From NCBI GenBank assembly GCA_016926755.1, contig JAFGNZ010000025.1:113731-177730 (forward strand): 64,000 nucleotides of DNA, in the 5' to 3' direction. This document shows positions 52,864 to 61,930 of the stretch, one piece after another. Under the pieces are notes generated by a model. The model saw only the letters and a program-made list of their open reading frames with translations, searched no databases and was not told where the DNA came from. Within the stretch, counting starts at the first letter, position 1. Each line of letters begins with the position of its first letter. Source of the DNA: Myxococcaceae bacterium. GTDB lineage: Bacteria; Myxococcota; Myxococcia; Myxococcales; Myxococcaceae. Position numbers and translations under genes: made by a program.

Positions 52864-55800
52864 CTACGGGGGGCTCTCGGCGATGGCCGCCATCCAGGCG
52901 CGCAGGGCCTCCGGATCCGAGGGCAGATCATCCGGCCAGAGCCGCACGGTGCCGTCCCACCCGATGGAGACGAGCCGCTGGTCATCCAGGAAGAGCACCC
53001 CGGTCACCCGCGCGCTGTGCCCGCGCAGCACCCGGCTCTCCTGCGTCGTCAAATCCCACAGCCGCACCGTCAGGTCCGTGCTCGCCGAGACGAGCCGCCG
53101 GCCATCGGACGAGAAGGCCAGGTCCATGACGTCGCCCTGGTGGCCCTGGAGCACGCCGCGAGATGCCCCCGTCCGTCCATCCCACAGCCGCAAGGTGCTG
53201 TCCTTCACGCTCGCGCTGACGAGCAGCTCCCCATCCGAGGACATGACGATCTTCTGCACGCCGTTGCCGCTCGTGTCCGCGCGGTAGCCCGCGCCGCCGG
53301 TCAGGTCCCAGATGCGCAGGGTGTGATCCATCCCACCGCTGACGAGCCGCTGGCCGTCCGGGGAGAAGAACAGGCTGCGCACCTCGGCCTCGTGGCCGCG
53401 CAGCGTCCGGAAGCTCCCCGCGGCGACATCCCACAGCCGGAGCTCCCCCTTCCTGCCCCCGGAGGCGAGGTGCTTGCCGTCCGGAGCGAAGGAGAGCAGG
53501 ACGACCTCCTGCTCATGGCGGCCCAGCGCGCGGGACTGCCCCGAGCCGAGCTCCCACACGCGGACCTCACCCGAGGCATCCGCGGTGGCGAGGCGCTGGC
53601 CGTCGCGAGGGAAGGTGAGCGCGGTGATGGCGGCCGTGTGGCCCTCGAGCTGGCGCGAGAGCTTGCGGGTGGTGACGTCCCACAGGCGCACCCGGCCCTC
53701 CTTCCCACCGGCGGCCAGCCACTGGCCATCCGGTGAGAACTGGAGTGGGCGCAGCGCGGCGCCGTCGACGCTCTCCAGGAGGGTGGAGGTGCCCGTGGCC
53801 ACGTCGACCAGGCGCAGCGCGCCGTCCGCGCCCACGGTGGCCAGGTGCGTGCCATTGGCGGAGGCCACCAGCGTCTTGAGGAGCGCCGGGCTCGTCGCGA
53901 GGACGCGATGGGCCTCCGCCGTCACGCCATAGAGGCGCGCGGTGGTGTCGTAGCTGCCCGCCGCGAGCCACTGCCCATCCGGGGAGAAGTCGAGCGGGTG
54001 GATCGCCCCCTTCGGGCCGCGCAGCACGCGGCTGTGGTTGGTGTTCAGGTCCCACAGGAGCACGGTGCGATCGTCACTGCTGGTGGCCAGGAAGCGCCCA
54101 TCCCGGGAGAAGACGGCGTCATTGATGCGGCCGCCCTGGCTCCCCAGCAGCTCGCTCCGGCCGGTGCGCAGGTTCCACAGCCGGAGCTGGCCCTCGGCGT
54201 TTCCGGCGGCCAGCTGCCCCCCGTCCGGGGAGAAGGTGAGGATGAAGATCGCGCCGAGCTGCTCGCCGAGGAGCCGGCCCTTGCCGGTCCGCGGATCCCA
54301 CAGGTGCACGGTCTCATCCAGGCCTCCCGTGGCGGCGAGCTCGCCCTTGGGGGAGAACGCGACCGCCTCCACCTTCGCCTGATGCGCCAGCGTGTGGGAC
54401 GTGCCCTGCGCCAGGTCCCAGAGCTGCGCGCGCGGGAGCTCACGGGCCATGACGAGGGCGTACCGTCCATCCGGCGAGAGCTTGAGCAGGCCGAGCGGGC
54501 CCATCCCGGTCTTGAAGGTCCGCACCAGCGCGCCGCTCGCCACGTCCCAGACGCGCAGCAGCTCATCCCCCCGGTTGCTGGAGACGAGCTGCCGGCCATT
54601 CGGGGTGAAGGCCACGCTGTCCACCGGCCCCGCGTGGCCCGAGAGCACCCGGCTCTCGCCCGTCTCCAGGTTCCACACGCGAGCCGTCCGGTCCTTGCTG
54701 GCCGAGGCGACGAGCCGGCCATCCGGGGAGAGCGCGAGGCGCCAGACCTCGTCGGCGTGCCCGGCGAGGACCCGCGCGCCGCCGCCCTCCACGTCCCAGA
54801 CCCGGATCGTGTAGTCGTCGCCGCAGGTGATGAGGTGCTTGCCGTCGCGGGTGAAGAGCAGATCATCCACGGACTGCGTGTGGCCGCTGAGGACGGTGGC
54901 GAAGCTGCGCGCCCGGGCGTCCGCCGCGATCGTCCGCACCGCCTGCCACTGGGTGAAGCCTGGCGAGAGGCTGCGCAGCCAGGCGATGGCCTCGTTCGGG
55001 TCCCGGTCCACGGCGATGCGGGCGTGCATCAGGATGAGCTCATCGGTCCGCTTCAGCGCATCCTGCCGTGCTCCCTCCGCGTCTCGCTGGGCCAGCTCCG
55101 CCTCGGCCTGCTTGCGCTCGGCGCGATCACGCTCGGCCATGATGCGCAGGAAGCTCACCGTGCCGACGCCGAGCAGCGCCAGCAGCGCCACCGCCGTCAC
55201 CGCCACGGCCGCCCGCTGCCGCCGGACGAAGCGCCAGAGCCGCTCTCCCACCGAGTACGCGTGCGCGCCGACGATCTGCCCCGTCTGGAAGCGCCGCAGA
55301 TCCTCGGCCAGCTCTCGCGCGGTGGCGTAGCGCTTGGACGGAGTGCGCGCCATGGCCTTGTCCACGATGGCCAGCAGATCCGCGGGGATGCCCTTCTGGC
55401 GCTGGCGCAGCGGCACGGGCGCGCTCCGCACCACCTGGGCGATCACCTGCGTGGACGAGCCGCTGTCGTAGGGCTTCATGCCCGACAGCAGGTGGTAGAG
55501 GATGGCGCCCAGCGCGTAGACGTCCGCGCGCTCGTCCACGGGCAGGCCCGTGGCCTGCTCTGGAGGCATGTAGGCCGGCGTGCCCACCACCATGCCCTGG
55601 TGGGTGAGGGACGAGTCCGTGCCAGGGGAAGAGGAGGAGGAGACGCCGCTGATCTCGTCATCCACCTCCTTCGAGAGATCCTTGGCCAGCCCCCAGTCGA
55701 TGACGACCGTCTCGCCGAAGGCGCCCACCAGCACGTTGGCCGGCTTGAGATCCCGGTGGATGATGCGCTCGGTGTGGGCGTAGGCGATGGCCTCGGCCAC

Positions 55801-56253
55801 CGCGAGCACGTGCGGCAGCAGCGCGAGCCGCTCCTGCAGCGTCTTCGTCTCGGCGATGACGTCCGCGAGCGAGCGGCCGGAGACGAACTTCATCGCATAG
55901 AAGGGCTCGCCCGTGCTCCAGCGGCCCGCCTCGTAGACGGGGACGATGGAGGGGTGCTGGAGGCGGGCGGTGATGAACGCCTCGGCGACGAAGCGGGCCT
56001 CCACGTCGCCGCCTCGGGTGATCAGCTCCTTGATGGCGACGGGCCGGTTCAGGCGGCGATCCCGCGCCCGGAGGATGCGGCCGATGGCCCCGTGGTCGAA
56101 CTCTCCCGCGATGTCGTAGCGATCCAGCTCCACCAGCGGCAGCACCTGGGCCGAGGGCCTGGAGGTGGAGGAGCGGCTCGGCCTCGTCGAGTCACCCGAG
56201 GACCCCCCCTGGCCGGCGGCGGGCTTGTTCCAGGTTGACTCGTCCTTGCTCAT
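52864..56253 (-). CDS. Ser/Thr protein kinase fused to WD40 propellers
   Basis: From ATG 56253 (AGGGGG upstream) the product has 1129 residues. The kinase domain (about 45-310) has VAIKEL, the catalytic HRDLKPANVL and the variant DWGLAKDL in place of DFG, a form common in WD40-linked bacterial kinases. One membrane helix follows (about 350-372: AAVAVTAVALLALLGVGTVS) and a short coiled coil. The C-terminal 660 residues hold 16 WD40-like units by my count (for example LFSPDGQRLVSGGMDHTLRI), enough for two propellers. Kinase inside and propellers outside the cytoplasmic membrane is the expected topology. Partners cannot be named. Confidence 0.93.
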   Translation of the reverse strand: MSKDESTWNKPAAGQGGSSGDSTRPSRSSTSRPSAQVLPLVELDRYDIAGEFDHGAIGRILRARDRRLNRPVAIKELITRGGDVEARFVAEAFITARLQHPSIVPVYEAGRWSTGEPFYAMKFVSGRSLADVIAETKTLQERLALLPHVLAVAEAIAYAHTERIIHRDLKPANVLVGAFGETVVIDWGLAKDLSKEVDDEISGVSSSSSPGTDSSLTHQGMVVGTPAYMPPEQATGLPVDERADVYALGAILYHLLSGMKPYDSGSSTQVIAQVVRSAPVPLRQRQKGIPADLLAIVDKAMARTPSKRYATARELAEDLRRFQTGQIVGAHAYSVGERLWRFVRRQRAAVAVTAVALLALLGVGTVSFLRIMAERDRAERKQAEAELAQRDAEGARQDALKRTDELILMHARIAVDRDPNEAIAWLRSLSPGFTQWQAVRTIAADARARSFATVLSGHTQSVDDLLFTRDGKHLITCGDDYTIRVWDVEGGGARVLAGHADEVWRLALSPDGRLVASASKDRTARVWNLETGESRVLSGHAGPVDSVAFTPNGRQLVSSNRGDELLRVWDVASGALVRTFKTGMGPLGLLKLSPDGRYALVMARELPRAQLWDLAQGTSHTLAHQAKVEAVAFSPKGELAATGGLDETVHLWDPRTGKGRLLGEQLGAIFILTFSPDGGQLAAGNAEGQLRLWNLRTGRSELLGSQGGRINDAVFSRDGRFLATSSDDRTVLLWDLNTNHSRVLRGPKGAIHPLDFSPDGQWLAAGSYDTTARLYGVTAEAHRVLATSPALLKTLVASANGTHLATVGADGALRLVDVATGTSTLLESVDGAALRPLQFSPDGQWLAAGGKEGRVRLWDVTTRKLSRQLEGHTAAITALTFPRDGQRLATADASGEVRVWELGSGQSRALGRHEQEVVLLSFAPDGKHLASGGRKGELRLWDVAAGSFRTLRGHEAEVRSLFFSPDGQRLVSGGMDHTLRIWDLTGGAGYRADTSGNGVQKIVMSSDGELLVSASVKDSTLRLWDGRTGASRGVLQGHQGDVMDLAFSSDGRRLVSASTDLTVRLWDLTTQESRVLRGHSARVTGVLFLDDQRLVSIGWDGTVRLWPDDLPSDPEALRAWMAAIAESPP

Positions 56254-56306
56254 GCACCCCCTACCTTTCTCCAAGTCCGGGGTTGCCGCAATGCCGGCCC
56301 TCCGGC

Positions 56307-57116
56307 TCAGCTCAGCCCGCTCAGCTGCTCGCTCAGCTCCCAGAGCCGCTTGCGCGCGGCCACGTCGAGCGCTTGAGGTGCCGGGTTCACCTCGCGCTGC
56401 CGGGCGAAGTAGCGGCCCGTCACCCCCTCCACCTCCGGGGAAGTGGCCAGGAACACCGACGTGGCCGCGGCCTCCTCCGCCGTGTCGCTGCCTCCCATGC
56501 CGAAGCCGTCGATGAGCAGCTTCGTGCTCACCACGCCCGGGTGCAGACAGTTCGCGGTCACCTGCTCGGCGGGCAGGCGCTCCGCCAGCTCGAAGGTGAA
56601 GAGGATGTTCGCCAGCTTGGACTGCGCGTAGGCCGCGTAGCCGTTGAAGCCGCGCGCGAGCTGGAGGTCCTCGAAGTGCATCCGCCCCCGGCTGTGCGCG
56701 ATGGAGCTCACGTTCAGGATGCGGGCGCGAGGCCCCGCCAGCGGCCCTCGGAGCAGCAGGTTCGTCAGCAGGAACGGCGCCAGGTGGTTGACCTGGAAGG
56801 TCGTCTCCAGCCCGTCCTCCGTGAGGACGCGGTCGTTCATGAAGACGCCCGCGTTGTTCACCAGCACGTCCAGGCGGGGGAAGCGCCGCGCCAGCTCCTC
56901 GGCGCCCTGGCGCACGCTGGCCAGCGAGCCCAGATCGAACGCCACCCCCTCCGCCCTACCTCCCGCCTCCTCGATCACCCCCAGGGCCTTGTCTACCTTC
57001 TCCGAGGTGCGGCCATGCACCACGACTCGTGCACCGGTTCGGGCGAGGTCCACGGCCGTCTGCAGGCCGATACCATCCGTCGCTCCCGTCACCAGCACGA
57101 TGCGCCCATCCGTCAT
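56307..57116 (-). CDS. short-chain dehydrogenase/reductase
   Basis: The 269-residue protein is a classical SDR: nucleotide loop VTGATDGIG, NADP-favouring Arg in VHGRTSEK, NNAG in VLVNNAGVF, catalytic Ser in ILNVSSIAHS and YAAYAQSKLA with the Tyr-x-x-x-Lys pair, then the substrate-lid LHPGVVSTKL. It resembles retinol dehydrogenase-like SDRs that act on lipophilic alcohols or ketones; the substrate is unknown. It lies 54 bases upstream of the kinase start on the same strand and may be transcribed with it. Confidence 0.94.
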   Translation of the reverse strand: MTDGRIVLVTGATDGIGLQTAVDLARTGARVVVHGRTSEKVDKALGVIEEAGGRAEGVAFDLGSLASVRQGAEELARRFPRLDVLVNNAGVFMNDRVLTEDGLETTFQVNHLAPFLLTNLLLRGPLAGPRARILNVSSIAHSRGRMHFEDLQLARGFNGYAAYAQSKLANILFTFELAERLPAEQVTANCLHPGVVSTKLLIDGFGMGGSDTAEEAAATSVFLATSPEVEGVTGRYFARQREVNPAPQALDVAARKRLWELSEQLSGLS

Positions 57117-57241
57117 GCATCACCTCGGGTCGAAGCTCCTCCAGACGAGGAGCGGCCCTACCTCACCGGTCACATCCTTCGTCAGGACATACACGAGACG
57201 GCGGCCTGGGGGTACTGTTCGGGGGATCGCGAGACTTCCCC

Positions 57242-57649
57242 ATGCGTGAAGCCCCGGAGCACCTGCCCAGCCCGTGCATCTTCCACCCCACGCAGGTGGC
57301 GGCGGCGCCATGCCGACGCTGTGGCGCGCGCACGTGCGTGGCGTGCCTGGCCCTGTCCGGCGCGCGGGGGTGGTGCCGGGACTGCGACGAGCGCTCCCGG
57401 CTGGGGCCGGCCTCCTGGCGCGCCGTGGCCTCCGGGCTGCTGGGGGGCGTGGGCCTGTGCCTGGCGTTCGTCCCGGGGCTGCTCGGGCTGGCGCTCGGCT
57501 ACTGGGAGCTGCGGAGCATCGAGCGAGGAGACACCCCCCGTGCGGGCCGCGAGTGGGCGAGGGCGGGCGTGGTGCTCGGGTGGATGAACCTGGGGATGGG
57601 GGTGGCGGTCGGGCTCGTGGCGGCGTGGGTGGGCCTGTTCGCCAGCTGA
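57242..57649 (+). CDS. B-box-like zinc/DUF4190 small membrane protein
   Basis: The ATG at 57242 gives 135 residues. The front (CIFHPTQVAAAPCRRCGART then CVACLALSGARGWCRDC) is a cysteine/histidine cluster like the B-box-type zinc fingers of bacterial membrane proteins. Two membrane helices follow (LLGGVGLCLAFVPGLLGLAL and LGWMNLGMGVAVGLVAAWVG) with the GYWELRSIERGDTPRAGREW loop typical of DUF4190. Function unknown; possibly protein interaction at the membrane. It is divergent from the SDR gene. Confidence 0.85.
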   Translation: MREAPEHLPSPCIFHPTQVAAAPCRRCGARTCVACLALSGARGWCRDCDERSRLGPASWRAVASGLLGGVGLCLAFVPGLLGLALGYWELRSIERGDTPRAGREWARAGVVLGWMNLGMGVAVGLVAAWVGLFAS

Positions 57650-57672
57650 GCGAGCGGCCTTGCCCGCGGCGG

Positions 57673-58263
57673 CTACAGCGCGCGGACCACGACGGAGAGG
57701 GCGATCAGGAGCCCCCAGAGCGTGCAGCCGCTGAAGAGGCCCAGCAGGAGGAGCCCGGTGCTCTTGCGAGAGTCCGGGGGGACGACGCTGGCGCGGAGCA
57801 CGACGGTGCGGCCCCATTGATCTCCGTAGCGCTGGTTCATCATCGAGTGGGACATGGCTCGGTACGCCGGCACGCCCAGCGCGTCGACGAGGAGGGCCAC
57901 GTTGCGGGTGAGCGCGCCCTTGAAGGTGCAGGGCGTGAGGTCCTCCGAGGAGACACGCAGCCGGAGCAGCGTCTTTCCCAGGGTCGCGCCGCCCACGGCC
58001 TCCGCGGTCACGGTGTACAGCAGGCCGCCCAGCGCGCCCCACAGGAGGCCCGCGGGGGTCGTCAGGCGCATGGCGGCGATCCAATCTCCCTGCACGAGGC
58101 CGCGGGCCGCGAGCGCGTCGAGGATCAGGCCGCCCGCCGCGCCGCCCAGGGCGACGATCAGGATGCCGAACAGCAGGTCCATGAGGCGAGCCGCGAGGCG
58201 CAGGCCGAAGCCGGCCGCGCTGTTGCTCGCCACCTCCACGACCATCGAGGGTGACAGTTCCAT
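57673..58263 (-). CDS. RDD-family membrane protein
   Basis: ATG 58263 has AGGAG seven bases upstream and gives 196 residues. The RDD signature is clear: GFGLRLAARLMDLLFGILIV with the R and D residues, then GGATLGKTLLRLRVSSED at the second conserved block. Three or four membrane helices are visible, including a C-terminal LLLLGLFSGCTLWGLLIALS. RDD proteins are membrane proteins, some acting in ion exchange; no substrate can be named here. It is convergent with the B-box/DUF4190 gene. Confidence 0.88.
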   Translation of the reverse strand: MELSPSMVVEVASNSAAGFGLRLAARLMDLLFGILIVALGGAAGGLILDALAARGLVQGDWIAAMRLTTPAGLLWGALGGLLYTVTAEAVGGATLGKTLLRLRVSSEDLTPCTFKGALTRNVALLVDALGVPAYRAMSHSMMNQRYGDQWGRTVVLRASVVPPDSRKSTGLLLLGLFSGCTLWGLLIALSVVVRAL

Positions 58264-58567
58264 CGAGACTCCTGGGAGCGCACGCGCAGCGTACACGGTC
58301 CCGTCACCCGGCAGTAGAGTGGCCTCGCTGCAGGCATACTCCACGGTGCGCGCGGGCGGCCGCGGGGGAACTGGTCGCGCGCCCGTCGAGCCAACGGGGT
58401 GGGGCGGTGCTCGGGCATGGAGAAGAAGTGGTTGAAGCCGCCGTATCCGTTGGGGGTGAGGAGCGGGTTGAGCGGATCCGTCAGGCGTCGGCCTCTGGCG
58501 GGCATCACGCGGCAGGGGCAGCTTGCGGGTCCACAGGCGGGGTGCCACCTGCTCGAGCGGCCGTCAC
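58264..58567. other. no confident gene
   Basis: A 304-base gap between the RDD gene start and the Fic stop. One minus-strand stretch (about 58365-58505) has a coding-like run, LTDPLNPLLTPNGYGGFNHF, with G+C-rich third positions, which may be a gene scrap. No promoter or repeat stands out. Confidence 0.4.
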
Positions 58568-59632
58568 TCAGGGAGAAGCCGGCGTCTTCTCCCACAGAGC
58601 ATCTCGGCCCGGTTTGATGCAGCGGATACGACCTTCATCTCGCAGGGCCACCATGACTCGCTGCACGGTGGCGCGAGCCACTCCGGGGCAACCGCGTTCT
58701 ACATCCGCAAGCTGGAACCGGGCCGGCAGCCGCGCGATGACATCCCTCACGATGTCACTCTTGGCGCCACGCTTGCTGACGATAGCCCCTACGCGCTGCT
58801 CGTAATCGCGGTAGGCCGTCAGCAACATCACCGCCGTGAAGTACTCCCACCAGGGACCCAGCGTATGCTGTCCCTCATGCCATCCCTGTGAGGACTTGTA
58901 GAGGGCGTCGTAGTACCCCTCCTTCGTCCGCTCGATGATCTGCTCCAAGCTGATGTAGCGCCCCACTTCATAGCCGAACTGGTACAGCAGGAGCAGAGCC
59001 AGCAGCCGCGCCATCCGGCCGTTCCCATCAGGGAACGGATGAATGCAGAGGAAATCGAGCACGTATGCGGCGATCAGGAGGAGCGGCTCGACCTCCCCTT
59101 TATCCCGCAGGCTCGCAAACCCCTCATGCAGCGCATCCATCGCGGCCGGAGTCTGGTGCGCCGGGACAGGCCTGAAGCGCACCCGAGTCCTCCCCTCCGC
59201 GTCCGTCTCGGTGATGGCGTTGTCGCTGGCTTTCCAGCGGCCTCCCATTCCAGGCGGCAGGTACTGGTACAGATCTCGGTGGAGTTGGAGGATCACCCCC
59301 GTCTTCAGCGGAATGGCCTCATGCTGCTGGTGAATGGTCTTCAGGACTTCGCGATAGCCAGCGATCTCCTGCTCTGAACGATCCCGCGGCGCCGTTTTCT
59401 CCGCCACAAGCTGCTTCAGGCGCTCGGGATCCGCTGTGACACCCTCGATCCGGTTCGAGGACTCGATGCTCTGGATCACCGCGACCTGCCGCAATGTCTC
59501 CAGCACTTGTGGAGACTGGCCCGCGAAGAGGGCCTGCTTCCCCTTGTACTCTCCGAGCAACCGGACGGTCTGGAGTTGCTGCTGCGAGATGGGTTGCGCC
59601 GCGATGAAGCCGAATCCGAAGGAGCCCCCCAA
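58568..59632 (-). CDS. Fic family protein with built-in inhibitory helix (class II) and C-terminal winged helix
   Basis: The 354-residue protein starts at TTG 59632 with AAAGG seven bases upstream. Near residue 57 it carries ESSNRIEGV, the class II N-terminal inhibitory motif (S/T)xxxEG, and near residue 200 the complete active site HPFPDGNGRMAR. The last 70 residues (DIVRDVIARLPARFQLADVE, then ARATVQRVMVALRDEGRIRC) form a winged helix often seen in Fic proteins of this length. It is self-contained and regular, in contrast to the split pair at 50.6 kb. Target unknown. Confidence 0.93.
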   Translation of the reverse strand: MGGSFGFGFIAAQPISQQQLQTVRLLGEYKGKQALFAGQSPQVLETLRQVAVIQSIESSNRIEGVTADPERLKQLVAEKTAPRDRSEQEIAGYREVLKTIHQQHEAIPLKTGVILQLHRDLYQYLPPGMGGRWKASDNAITETDAEGRTRVRFRPVPAHQTPAAMDALHEGFASLRDKGEVEPLLLIAAYVLDFLCIHPFPDGNGRMARLLALLLLYQFGYEVGRYISLEQIIERTKEGYYDALYKSSQGWHEGQHTLGPWWEYFTAVMLLTAYRDYEQRVGAIVSKRGAKSDIVRDVIARLPARFQLADVERGCPGVARATVQRVMVALRDEGRIRCIKPGRDALWEKTPASP

Positions 59633-59935
59633 GGTATCACCTTTCCCTGCATTAGACTACTTTGGCCTACTTAATATGCTCATTTCGTCGACAGATGGGG
59701 TCATTAATACCGTCATGATCGTGTTCGCGATCACCTTATTTGTGCGTCAGGGGGGATATGACACCGGCTTATCCGGGGTAGCCCCCGAAGCGGCTGGCCT
59801 GGCCCGGAGTGCTCACTCGGCCGCGGGTTCCCCGCGCACGTGGACGATGCCTCGCGCGATGGAGGTGCCCAGCGAACAGTAGGTCCGCCTGCTTCCCCGG
59901 TGACTCCAGTTCTGCGGGGCGTGAAATCGCCCGGG
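59633..59935. other. AT-richer spacer, probable Fic promoter region
   Basis: A 303-base spacer with a visibly AT-rich left part (59640-59745). It contains a direct repeat CTACTT at spacing nine bases (59655-59675 area) and a 6-bp inverted repeat TGATCG/CGATCA near 59714-59731. It should hold the promoter of the minus-strand Fic gene and the 3' end of the immunity-like gene. No gene is seen. Confidence 0.4.
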
Positions 59936-60676
59936 TCAGGGAGCTGCGGGGAGGGCGCGGAACTCGGCGGCGCAGTCCAGGAGCCGGTGGATGGCAGCCT
60001 CATGATCACCGTGGGTGGCCTGGAGGAAGGCCTCCACCCAGGTATGTCCCGGGGGGACGCGACCAGTATCCTGGAGCCAGCGCTCGAAGCGCAGGTACTC
60101 CTCGTCCTTCAGACCCGCCAACGCGAGGCACAACCGGTAGCCGTCGATGTACCCGGCCATGCGCTCCACACGCACCTCGCCGATGTACATGAGGATGCGG
60201 CCCACACGGCGTATCTCCAGCAGATCGTCCAGGGTGGCCACGGGCGGTTGAGTGGGCCGCATTGTCGGCGATTTGCCCAGGCAACTTCTCTCCGCGCTGC
60301 TCATGGGCATGGCCGCGAGTTCCTCTGGGGACAGGCTGCGGAACTCGGCCACGTAGTCGAGGTACTTGCGGACTGCGCGGGTGTGGCCGCCATCGAACTC
60401 CCGCAGGTAGGCCTCCGCCCAGCCTTCAGCGGGCCACGCCTTCTTCACGTCATGCAACCACAGGTTGAACAGTTGGTCCTGGCCTTCAGCCATGCCTAGC
60501 TGACACGTGCACCGCCAGTATCCTACCGTGAAACCCTTGATCCACCCCACGTTCGGGATACCCATGTACAGATCGGGCGGTGCCTGATGCACCCGCAGGT
60601 CTCCCCGGATCTGGAGGAGCACTTCGACAAGGGTGGGTGGAGCCTTTGCTGCTGGCGAGCGCGGTTGTTGGCTCAT
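59936..60676 (-). CDS. immunity-like protein with internally duplicated domain
   Basis: ATG 60676 gives 246 residues. Residues about 45-115 and about 165-240 are two copies of one helical unit: each has a G(F/Y)xxGYxxC opening, an (F)xxWL core, a G-W/TWxEAxL segment and an (A)xxxLDxxAEFRxLP ending (LDYVAEFRSLS against LDCAAEFRALPAAP). No signal or membrane segment is seen. The ATG overlaps by ATGA with the stop of a start-less frame that looks like a toxin tail, so it is probably an orphan immunity gene. The family is not one I can name. Confidence 0.75.
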   Translation of the reverse strand: MSQQPRSPAAKAPPTLVEVLLQIRGDLRVHQAPPDLYMGIPNVGWIKGFTVGYWRCTCQLGMAEGQDQLFNLWLHDVKKAWPAEGWAEAYLREFDGGHTRAVRKYLDYVAEFRSLSPEELAAMPMSSAERSCLGKSPTMRPTQPPVATLDDLLEIRRVGRILMYIGEVRVERMAGYIDGYRLCLALAGLKDEEYLRFERWLQDTGRVPPGHTWVEAFLQATHGDHEAAIHRLLDCAAEFRALPAAP

Positions 60677-60903
60677 GGCGACTCCACGACCTTCTCGACA
60701 ATGGGCGTGACGGCACCGAGCCGGCTCATATAGTCGGCCCAGGGCAGCCCTGCGGCGCCATAGGGACCTGCATCCCAGAAAGGATCGGCACCCGCCAGAG
60801 GCAGTGAACGACGCCGGTTCTGCGTGAAATCGTCTGGCTGCGTGGGTCCGTGCCTGCCCCCCGTGTGACTGCGGGCCTCTCCCGTGGAGCGGAACTCTCC
60901 AGG
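60673..60903 (-). pseudogene. 5'-truncated protein tail, probable toxin remnant
   Basis: A 76-codon frame runs from a TGA at 60906-60904 to a TGA at 60675-60673 and has no usable start codon, so it is easy to miss. Its end, GADPFWDAGPYGAAGLPWAD followed by RLGAVTPIVEKVVESP, has natural composition and its stop overlaps the next ATG (ATGA) as in an operon. I read it as the C-terminal end of a larger protein, possibly a polymorphic toxin, whose front has been lost. The function is inferred from position only. Confidence 0.55.
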
Positions 60904-60935
60904 TCACCCGTTTCGGGGCCTGGACGCGTTTGGTG

Positions 60936-61322
60936 CTAGTCCTCCTCTGGATTATCCAAGGCCTCCAACGCGTCTTCGGCGATGTCGCGATAGTGGGGAA
61001 CAACCTCAACGGCGAGCACGTCGCGCAGATGCTGTCGTGCCCCCTTCAAATCTCCTGCGTCCCGAAGGCTGTACATCTGTGTCAGAGCACGCGAGAGCCG
61101 ATAGGAGCCGTCCCGGATTCGCCGTGCCACCTTCCGCAGAAGGTCAGTGGCGGCCGACACCGTCTGGAGAGCCTGTTCTGCTTCCTCGGCGTCGATTGCG
61201 ACCTCACGCGCGGTGCGCCGCAGAATGGTGCGAACCTGATCGGTGAGAATGAGCGGTTCGCCTTCCTCAAGGACTCGCTTTGCCAGGCCCCGCACATCAT
61301 CCCAGTTGAGTTCTTCGGGCAT
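60936..61322 (-). CDS. DUSAM-type small helical protein
   Basis: I use ATG 61322, nine bases after the stop of the lipoprotein gene, giving 128 residues. The sequence LNWDDVRGLAKRVLEEGEPL, then VRTILRRTAREVAID and YSLRDAGDLKGARQHLRDVL followed by AVEVVPHYRDIAEDAL matches my memory of DUSAM-domain proteins, which are nearly restricted to Cystobacterineae and occur in many copies. It is all helical, without signal or membrane segment. In this family the role is unknown, but copies often sit next to toxin/immunity-like genes, as here. Confidence 0.75.
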   Translation of the reverse strand: MPEELNWDDVRGLAKRVLEEGEPLILTDQVRTILRRTAREVAIDAEEAEQALQTVSAATDLLRKVARRIRDGSYRLSRALTQMYSLRDAGDLKGARQHLRDVLAVEVVPHYRDIAEDALEALDNPEED

Positions 61323-61330
61323 GGGCTTAC

Positions 61331-61756
61331 CTATCGCCTCTTCGGGTAGCACAGATCGAAGGGCCATTGTCGCTGCCCCTCGCAATACCGAAAGCAGGCA
61401 TAGCAATCACCGACCCAGCGTGGCTTCTTCTGGTCCCGACACTGGACATAGGAATCTCGGCAGTGCTCCCGCCAACCCTCGTCGGGATCATCCTGCGTTG
61501 CTTCTTTCGTGGCCTCGTCCTTCTCCTCTGTGGCTTCTTCCTCTGCGGCTTCGTTGGCCATCTCCATGGCTTTGAGCAGGGCCGCTGCCTCAGCTGCGGG
61601 GATGCCACAGCTTTGCTCTGGGGTGAGGGGGAACTTCTTGACGCAGCAGTTCACGGAAGGCTCGCCGGGGTGGCACAGTGAGGCGGCACAGCCCGCTGAG
61701 AATGCTCCCCACAAGGTGGCCAGACTCAGGAGTAGAGGGGTGTACGTGCTTCTCAT
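61331..61756 (-). CDS. Cys-rich lipoprotein with charged linker, toxin-like layout
   Basis: ATG 61756 gives 141 residues with a signal ending in lipobox FSAGC (Cys about 23). The mature part has a short Cys-rich block (SLCHPGEPSVNCCVKKFP, QSCGIP), a Glu/Lys/Ala-rich linker (about 65-90), and a C-terminal domain with six spaced cysteines (EHCRDSYVQC, VGDCYACFRYCEG, DLCYPKRR). I have seen similar Cys-rich tails in myxobacterial toxin-type proteins, but cannot name the family. The layout recalls SitA lipoprotein toxins that are passed between cells by outer-membrane exchange; this is inference. The DUSAM gene follows nine bases later. Confidence 0.7.
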   Translation of the reverse strand: MRSTYTPLLLSLATLWGAFSAGCAASLCHPGEPSVNCCVKKFPLTPEQSCGIPAAEAAALLKAMEMANEAAEEEATEEKDEATKEATQDDPDEGWREHCRDSYVQCRDQKKPRWVGDCYACFRYCEGQRQWPFDLCYPKRR

Positions 61757-61860
61757 GCGAACCAGCTTAGCGCGTTCGTTGGAGGCCGACGTTCCGGGCA
61801 CTTTCATGGGCGATAGGCCGCCGGCTCTGGGGCGCCCACCTGTTCATGGGCAGGCCGTGA

Positions 61861-61907
61861 GGACCCAAAGGCGCCCCAGTAGAACTGGGGTGGGCCGCAG
61901 GGTCCTC
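61861..61907. repeat. nested inverted repeats upstream of the recombinase fragment
   Basis: AGGACCC (61861-61867) pairs with GGGTCCT (61901-61907), and inside it CCCCAG (61875-61880) pairs with CTGGGG (61886-61891) around the loop TAGAA. The two stems together span 47 bases and end 24 bases before the ATG of a serine recombinase fragment. It may be a recombination site, an RNA leader or both. Confidence 0.55.
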
Positions 61908-61930
61908 CCCCTCTACCGGAGGAGACGGCC

